A stretch of 64,000 nt of DNA from Glycomyces artemisiae. Its GTDB lineage: Bacteria; Actinomycetota; Actinomycetes; Mycobacteriales; Micromonosporaceae. Numbering within the stretch: the first letter of the stretch is position 1; each line of letters begins with the position of its first letter. Positions 59,761 through 64,000 of the stretch are shown piece by piece. Position numbers and translations under genes: made by a program. Location of the stretch: NCBI RefSeq assembly GCF_003002955.1, contig NZ_PVTJ01000008.1, positions 186,001 through 250,000 on the forward strand, in the 5' to 3' direction. A model generated the notes under the pieces. That model was not told the origin of the DNA. It did not search any database and saw nothing but the letters and a program-made list of their open reading frames with translations.

Positions 59761-61251
59761 ATGGTGGCAGGACAACTCACCACGAGCGTGGCGGGCATGT
59801 GCGAGGAACTGGCCGGCAAGGTCTCCCCCGCGTCGCGCCCCGTGGTCGAGGAGGTCGCGGCCCGGCTCGGGCAGCCCCTTCGCGTCGCCGTCGCCGGACG
59901 CCTGAAGGCCGGGAAGTCCACGCTCGTGAACGCGCTGATCGGCCGCCGCGTCGCACCGACCGCCGCCGGGGAGTGCACGCGGGTGGTGACCCAGTTCCGG
60001 TACGGGCCCGCCGACCGGGTCGACGTGGTCGCCCGCAACGGCGTCAAGCACGCCGTCCCGCTCGATGCGAACGGGATGATCCCGACGTCGCTGCCGATCC
60101 CCGCCGACGAGGCCGCGATGATCGACGTGCAGCTGTCCTCCGACCGCCTCCGCGACCTCACCGTCGTCGACACGCCCGGGTTGCAGTCGGTGAACACCGA
60201 CATCTCGGATGCGGCCCGCGAGATGCTGTTCGCCGCGCCGATCGCCGAGGACGTCGACGACGACTCCAAGGCCGCCGTCGAATCGGCCGAGGCGATCATC
60301 TACGTGTTCACCCAGCAGGTCCGCGCCGACGACGTCGAGGCCCTGGAGGCGTTCTCGAAGGCGTCGCAGCAGCTGTCGTCCTCGCCGATGAACGCCCTGG
60401 GCCTGTACAACAAGGCCGACAAGCTCGCCCCCGGCCCCGGGCAGGACCCCTGGCCCGTCGCCGGCCCGATCGCCGGGGACCAGGCGAACGTCCTGCGCCG
60501 CGCCGTCTGCGACGTCGTCCCCGTCGTCGGGCTCCTCGCCGAGACCGCCGAAGCGGGCCTGCTGACCGCCGCGGACTGCGAGGCCCTGCGCACCCTCGCA
60601 GGGCTCGGCGAGGAGAAGCGGGCGCTCATGCTCGCCTCCGCCGGGCTGTTCCTGTCCACCGAGTCCCCCGTGGACGAGCACCAGCGCAGGCGGCTGCTGG
60701 AGCGCCTGGACCTGTACGGCATCCACTTCGCGATCGCCCACCTCCAGGCCAGCCCCCACCTCGCCACGGGTGAACTGGTGCGGCTGCTGTTCGCCGCCTC
60801 CGGGTTCCCGCGGCTGCGCACCACCCTCCACCAGATCTTCGGCGTCCGCGCCGACGTCATCAAGGCCGGATGGGCCCTCGGGCGCCTCGACGCCGCCGCC
60901 GCCTCCGGGCCCGCCGCGGACCGGGACCTCCTGCGGGGCGCGGTCGAGTCGATCGTCGCCCGCCCCGAATACCACCGCCTCCCGCTCCTCGAAGCCGCCG
61001 CGCAGGTCACCACCGGGCAGGTCGCGCTCCCCGAGGCCATGGAGGCCGAGGTCGCGCGGCTCGCGCTCACCGACGACGCCGGCGTCGTCCTGGGCCTGCC
61101 CGGCGAGGCCCGCCCGCAGCTGCGCCGCGCCGCCATCGAAGCCGCCGCGCGCTGGCGGGCCTTCGCCAACGGCGGCGCCACCCCGTCCCAGGCGCGGGTG
61201 GCGAACGTGGTGCATCGTGGTTTCCATCTGCTGGCCCAACGCCTCGGCTGA
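59761..61251 (+). CDS. Dynamin-like GTPase, IniC-like
   Basis: 496 residues. GTPase motifs: G1 GRLKAGKS (46-53), G2 Thr73 in ECTRVVT, G3 DTPG (137-140), G4 NKAD (217-220). The remainder is helical, and no transmembrane helix is obvious. Size and G1 sequence match mycobacterial IniC-type bacterial dynamins, which bind and remodel membranes. I use ATG 59761, just before the first helix; in-frame ATG 59665 is possible. First gene of a cluster of at least four. Confidence 0.9.
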   Translation: MVAGQLTTSVAGMCEELAGKVSPASRPVVEEVAARLGQPLRVAVAGRLKAGKSTLVNALIGRRVAPTAAGECTRVVTQFRYGPADRVDVVARNGVKHAVPLDANGMIPTSLPIPADEAAMIDVQLSSDRLRDLTVVDTPGLQSVNTDISDAAREMLFAAPIAEDVDDDSKAAVESAEAIIYVFTQQVRADDVEALEAFSKASQQLSSSPMNALGLYNKADKLAPGPGQDPWPVAGPIAGDQANVLRRAVCDVVPVVGLLAETAEAGLLTAADCEALRTLAGLGEEKRALMLASAGLFLSTESPVDEHQRRRLLERLDLYGIHFAIAHLQASPHLATGELVRLLFAASGFPRLRTTLHQIFGVRADVIKAGWALGRLDAAAASGPAADRDLLRGAVESIVARPEYHRLPLLEAAAQVTTGQVALPEAMEAEVARLALTDDAGVVLGLPGEARPQLRRAAIEAAARWRAFANGGATPSQARVANVVHRGFHLLAQRLG

Positions 61252-61284
61252 CAGCGACAAGCGTTCACACATAAGGAGAGCAAA

Positions 61285-61875
61285 GTGACGAATCGACTCG
61301 GCGGACCGCTGGTGGGGGCCCTCGTCGGCCTCGCCGCCGCGGCCCTCGGCGCGGTGTTCCTCACCGGCGGCGGGTTCGATGCGCGCGTCCTGGCCATAGC
61401 CGCCGGCTCGGTCCTCGTCACCGCCGCCGTCGCCTTCATCGCCGGCAAGTCCATCACCGCCCCCGCCGCCGCGGCGCCCCTCCAGCCGCCGCCGTTCGCG
61501 CCCGCCCCCGGCACCGGCGCCGCCTCCGGCGCGATCCCCGTCGGCCAGCTCCAGGACTCCGCCCGCGCCGCCCAGAACGCCGCCGACCGGACCGTCCTGG
61601 TCGAGACCTGCGTGTGGATGCGGGACCGCGCCACCTCCCCCGCGCTCGCCCAGCACCTCGACGGCGCGTTCGCGAAGGTCGGCGTCACCCAGGTCGACGC
61701 CACCGGCCAGCGCTTCGACCCCGCCGTCCACGAAGCCGGCTCCACCGTCGCCGCCCGCGGCCCCGCCGACGAGGGCATCATCGCCCGCACCGAGCAGATC
61801 GGCTACACCGACCGCGGCCGCATCCTGCGCCACCCGATCGTCACCGTCTACCGCGGCCAGGGGGTCCGGGCATGA
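61285..61875 (+). CDS. Membrane-anchored protein with GrpE-like C-terminal domain
   Basis: 196 residues. Two hydrophobic helices at the N-terminus (PLVGALVGLAAAALGAVFLT and LAIAAGSVLVTAAVAFIAG), a Pro/Ala linker, a helical stretch, and a C-terminal beta domain with the GrpE signature: GQRFDPAVHEA then GYTDRGRILRHPIVTVYRG. GrpE is the nucleotide-exchange factor of DnaK/Hsp70. GTG follows AAGGAG; the stop overlaps the next ATG by four bases. It sits between two dynamins, so it probably links them to a chaperone. Confidence 0.85.
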   Translation: MTNRLGGPLVGALVGLAAAALGAVFLTGGGFDARVLAIAAGSVLVTAAVAFIAGKSITAPAAAAPLQPPPFAPAPGTGAASGAIPVGQLQDSARAAQNAADRTVLVETCVWMRDRATSPALAQHLDGAFAKVGVTQVDATGQRFDPAVHEAGSTVAARGPADEGIIARTEQIGYTDRGRILRHPIVTVYRGQGVRA

Positions 61876-63803
61876 CCGACACCGCCGCCCCCGCCGCCGC
61901 AGCGGCCGCGTCCGCGAACCCGGCGCCCGCGAAGAAGGCCGCCGCGAAACCGAACCCGGCCGCCCAGATCCACAAGCTGTGCGCCAAGGCCGCGAAGGCC
62001 GGGAACGCGTCATTGCGGACGGTGGACGCCCGCGCCGCCGCGGAGGTCGACGAGGTCGCCCGCTGGCAGCCCGACAAGCCCGTCGCCGTCGTCGTCGGCG
62101 AGACCAAGCGCGGCAAGTCCTCGCTGGTGAACGCCCTCCTGGGCATGCCGGGCCTGTCCCCGGTGGACGCGCAGGTCGCCACGACCGCGTATCTGGAGTT
62201 CGCGTACGCCGAGCAGGCGTCGGTGCGCGCCTGGCAGCCCGGCGCCGCCGACCCGATGCTCCTGGGGGTCGGGGACCTGCGGAACTGGGCAACCCGCCTG
62301 GGCACCATGCCCCCCGGGATGGTCCCGCCGCGGCGCATGCTCGTCGGGCACCCGTCGGCGCTGCTCAAGCACATGTCCGTGGTGGACACGCCCGGCACCG
62401 GCGGCCTGGACCCCGACCACGCGCAGATCGCGCTCGAAGCGGTCGCCCGCGCCACCTGCCTCATCATGGTCACCGACGCGTCGTCGCCGATGGCGAAGAC
62501 CGAGCTGGACTTCCTCACCGAAGCATCGAAGCGCGTCAACTTCGTGGTGTTCGCGCTGACGAAGACCGACACGTACCCGGGGTGGCGGACGGTCCTGGAG
62601 GAGAACCGGTCGCTCATCGAGGCGCACGCGCCCCGCTTCCGCAACGCCCCGCACTTCCCCGTCTCGGCGATGCTCGCCGAGCATGCCCTGAACTCCCAGG
62701 GCCCGACCCGCCAGGCCCTCGCCAAGGAGTCCGGGATCGGGAAGATGCAGCGGGCCCTGGTCAAGGTCGGCGCCGCCGGGAAGGCCCTGGTCGCCGCGAA
62801 CGTCGTGCGCGCGGTGCGCACCGAGTTCTCCCGCCTGGCGATCTCCGCGCAGGAGGACATGAAGGCCTACGACCCCGACCCCGAGACCGCGAACCGGTTG
62901 AAGGAGGAGAAGAAGCAGGCCCTCAACGCCCGCCGCACCGAGACGAAGAAGGCGAACCTCGCGCTGCGCGTGGAGACCCAGCGCGCGAAGATCGAGGTCC
63001 AGGGGCGCCTGCGCGCCCACCTCCAGGAGCTCGAAGAGGCCCTGCTCAACGAGTTGGAGAAGGCCAACAAGGCCGCCCTCGAATCGCTCCCCCAGCGCAT
63101 CGACATCGCCCTCCAGGGCATCGCCGCGCGCCTGTCGGGCGAGCTGCACCAGCGGTTCGTGCTCCTCGCCGAGCGCGTCCTGCGGCAGGTGTTCACCGAG
63201 GACGAGCTCATGCAGGCCACCAACTCGATCTCCGCGGGCCTGCGGGCCGCGGCCTCGGGCCGGGCCCGCCGCGACGCGAACCAGGACGGCGCGCTCCTCA
63301 TGGCGTCCTCCGCGGGCGTGGCGATGATGGCCGGGCGCGCGGTCACCGCCGGCGCGGGCATGATCGGCCTGACCGCCGTCGCCGGATCGGTCGCCTCCGT
63401 CGCCTTGACCGCGTCCGGTGTGGGCATCGGGCTCGCCGCCGCCGCGTTCCTGCTGTACCGCAGGAAGATCCAGGGCGACCGGCAGGCCGCGAAGCAGTGG
63501 GTGCAGCGCGTCATCGCCGAGGCCCGCGCGAACCTCAACGAGGAGATCGGGTTCCGGTTCACCGAGGTCGAGTTCGTGTTCAACTCCACCCTCGACGACG
63601 CCCTGGAGCGCCGCGCCGCCGAGTTCGACGCCCGCATCTCCGCGGCCGAGAACGCCGCGAAGGCCGACCAGGCCGCCCGCGCGAAGAAGCAGGCCGCGCT
63701 CAAGCAGCGCCGCGACTCCATGGCCCAGAAGGTCAAGCAGCTCGACGAGGTGCTCGCCAAGGCCCGCACCCTCGTACCAGGAGATGAGGAATCCGATGGA
63801 TGA
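61872..63803 (+). CDS. Dynamin-like GTPase, IniA-like
   Basis: 643 residues. An Ala/Pro/Lys-rich N-terminus, then G1 GETKRGKS (76-83), G3 DTPGTGG (172-178), G4 TKTD (230-233). A long charged coiled coil follows (ETANRLKEEKKQALNARRTE onward). A hydrophobic hairpin lies near residue 490-540 (GVAMMAGRAVTAGAGMIGLT, then GVGIGLAAAAFLLYRRK), as in membrane-inserting dynamins, then a further coiled coil to the end. Length matches mycobacterial IniA (about 640). ATGA overlap with the GrpE-like gene. It may act as a heteropartner of the first GTPase. Confidence 0.92.
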   Translation: MTDTAAPAAAAAASANPAPAKKAAAKPNPAAQIHKLCAKAAKAGNASLRTVDARAAAEVDEVARWQPDKPVAVVVGETKRGKSSLVNALLGMPGLSPVDAQVATTAYLEFAYAEQASVRAWQPGAADPMLLGVGDLRNWATRLGTMPPGMVPPRRMLVGHPSALLKHMSVVDTPGTGGLDPDHAQIALEAVARATCLIMVTDASSPMAKTELDFLTEASKRVNFVVFALTKTDTYPGWRTVLEENRSLIEAHAPRFRNAPHFPVSAMLAEHALNSQGPTRQALAKESGIGKMQRALVKVGAAGKALVAANVVRAVRTEFSRLAISAQEDMKAYDPDPETANRLKEEKKQALNARRTETKKANLALRVETQRAKIEVQGRLRAHLQELEEALLNELEKANKAALESLPQRIDIALQGIAARLSGELHQRFVLLAERVLRQVFTEDELMQATNSISAGLRAAASGRARRDANQDGALLMASSAGVAMMAGRAVTAGAGMIGLTAVAGSVASVALTASGVGIGLAAAAFLLYRRKIQGDRQAAKQWVQRVIAEARANLNEEIGFRFTEVEFVFNSTLDDALERRAAEFDARISAAENAAKADQAARAKKQAALKQRRDSMAQKVKQLDEVLAKARTLVPGDEESDG

Positions 63804-64000
63804 GTTCGACCCCTTCGACCCCGAAGCGTCCTCGGACGAGTTCGGCGACGGCCTCGACGACGGCGAGGAGGCCCCCGGGTTCGACGAGTTCGACACCGGC
63901 GAGGTTCCCGACGAGGACGGACTCGAAGCGTTCGCGTTCGACGACGGCGACGACATCGACGAGGACGAGCCGCTCGACGAGGGCTTCAGCGTCGACGCCG
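63796..64000 (+). CDS. Highly acidic ORF, 3' end beyond the window
   Basis: ATG 63796 overlaps the end of the IniA-like gene by eight bases and follows GAGATGAGGA. The visible 68 residues are almost half Asp/Glu with repeated Phe-Asp pairs (MDEFDPFDPEASSDEFGDGL, then EAPGFDEFDTGEVPDEDGLE). Not recognised. As the fourth member of the cluster it is presumably part of the same machine; the acidic start could be an interaction tail of a larger protein. Confidence 0.75.
   Translation, partial: MDEFDPFDPEASSDEFGDGLDDGEEAPGFDEFDTGEVPDEDGLEAFAFDDGDDIDEDEPLDEGFSVDA

Overview
The window is about 64 kb of very GC-rich DNA (roughly 70% or more by eye) from an actinomycete chromosome. Evidence for that is third-position G/C bias, frequent GTG and TTG starts, two mycothiol-dependent-type (maleylpyruvate isomerase-fold) proteins, many actinobacterial small families, and very frequent leaderless promoters, in which a TANNNT hexamer ends 6-8 nt before the start codon (25 starts where this can be read). 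I cannot assign a genus. No tRNA, rRNA, CRISPR array, insertion sequence or prophage was found. The only recombination gene is a solitary tyrosine recombinase at 31415-32428. Coding density is high, and only one gene-free gap exceeds 300 bases (2993-3330).

Layout. 1-3 kb (minus strand): the proximal part of a kdp potassium-pump operon, namely a 27-residue membrane peptide, kdpF, kdpA and the first 383 codons of kdpB. 3.3-6 kb: a lipoprotein tripeptidyl-aminopeptidase-type hydrolase and undecaprenyl-diphosphate phosphatase. 6-10.5 kb: small regulator/transporter units (TetR plus a membrane protein, EamA exporter, GntR plus MFS, PadR). 10.6-15.3 kb: a solitary HsdR-N-like nuclease, a MurA-type enolpyruvyl transferase, and a LysR regulator divergent from a 64-residue zinc-ribbon protein. 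15.4-19.5 kb: a membrane protein, an orphan NarL-type response regulator, YigZ, GH43, a quinone-oxidoreductase-like enzyme and ArfB. 19.5-29.8 kb: an aminoglycoside-phosphotransferase-fold kinase, a DUF3516-type Ski2-like helicase, two exonuclease III paralogues flanking a large phosphatase-like membrane protein, and a secreted coiled-coil protein. 29.3-31.4 kb: an alkylation-repair operon (Ada-AlkA fusion followed by ogt). 31.4-42.3 kb: the integrase, YjbQ, an aldo/keto reductase with its divergent MerR regulator, P-loop kinases, an HNH lipoprotein, a BNR/sialidase-like protein paired with a ThiS/MoaD-like protein, FKBP, MarR and SDR. 42.4-55.7 kb: rhomboid, a GntR(YtrA)-ABC operon, a zinc-ribbon coiled-coil protein with an AT-rich promoter, and assorted small enzymes and membrane proteins (DoxX, hemolysin III, CPA2 antiporter, GT4 glycosyltransferase, terpene-cyclase-like toroid, AraC).

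56.6-64 kb is the most interesting part. Two dynamin-like GTPases (about 496 and 643 residues) flank a membrane-anchored protein whose C-terminus looks like the GrpE beta domain, and a very acidic ORF follows that runs off the window. The cluster is transcribed divergently from a large P-loop/LuxR regulator (806 residues), which overlaps a second, smaller HTH protein. Gene sizes and the divergent regulator recall the mycobacterial iniR/iniBAC cell-envelope-stress locus, but the GrpE-like gene takes the middle position and no iniB-like gene is visible. My inference is a stress-induced membrane-remodelling machine, possibly linked to an Hsp70-type chaperone encoded just outside the window.

Most genes are single units or 2-3 gene operons with 1-8 nt overlaps. 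Convergent pairs commonly share a perfect hairpin terminator or overlap by a few bases at their 3' ends.
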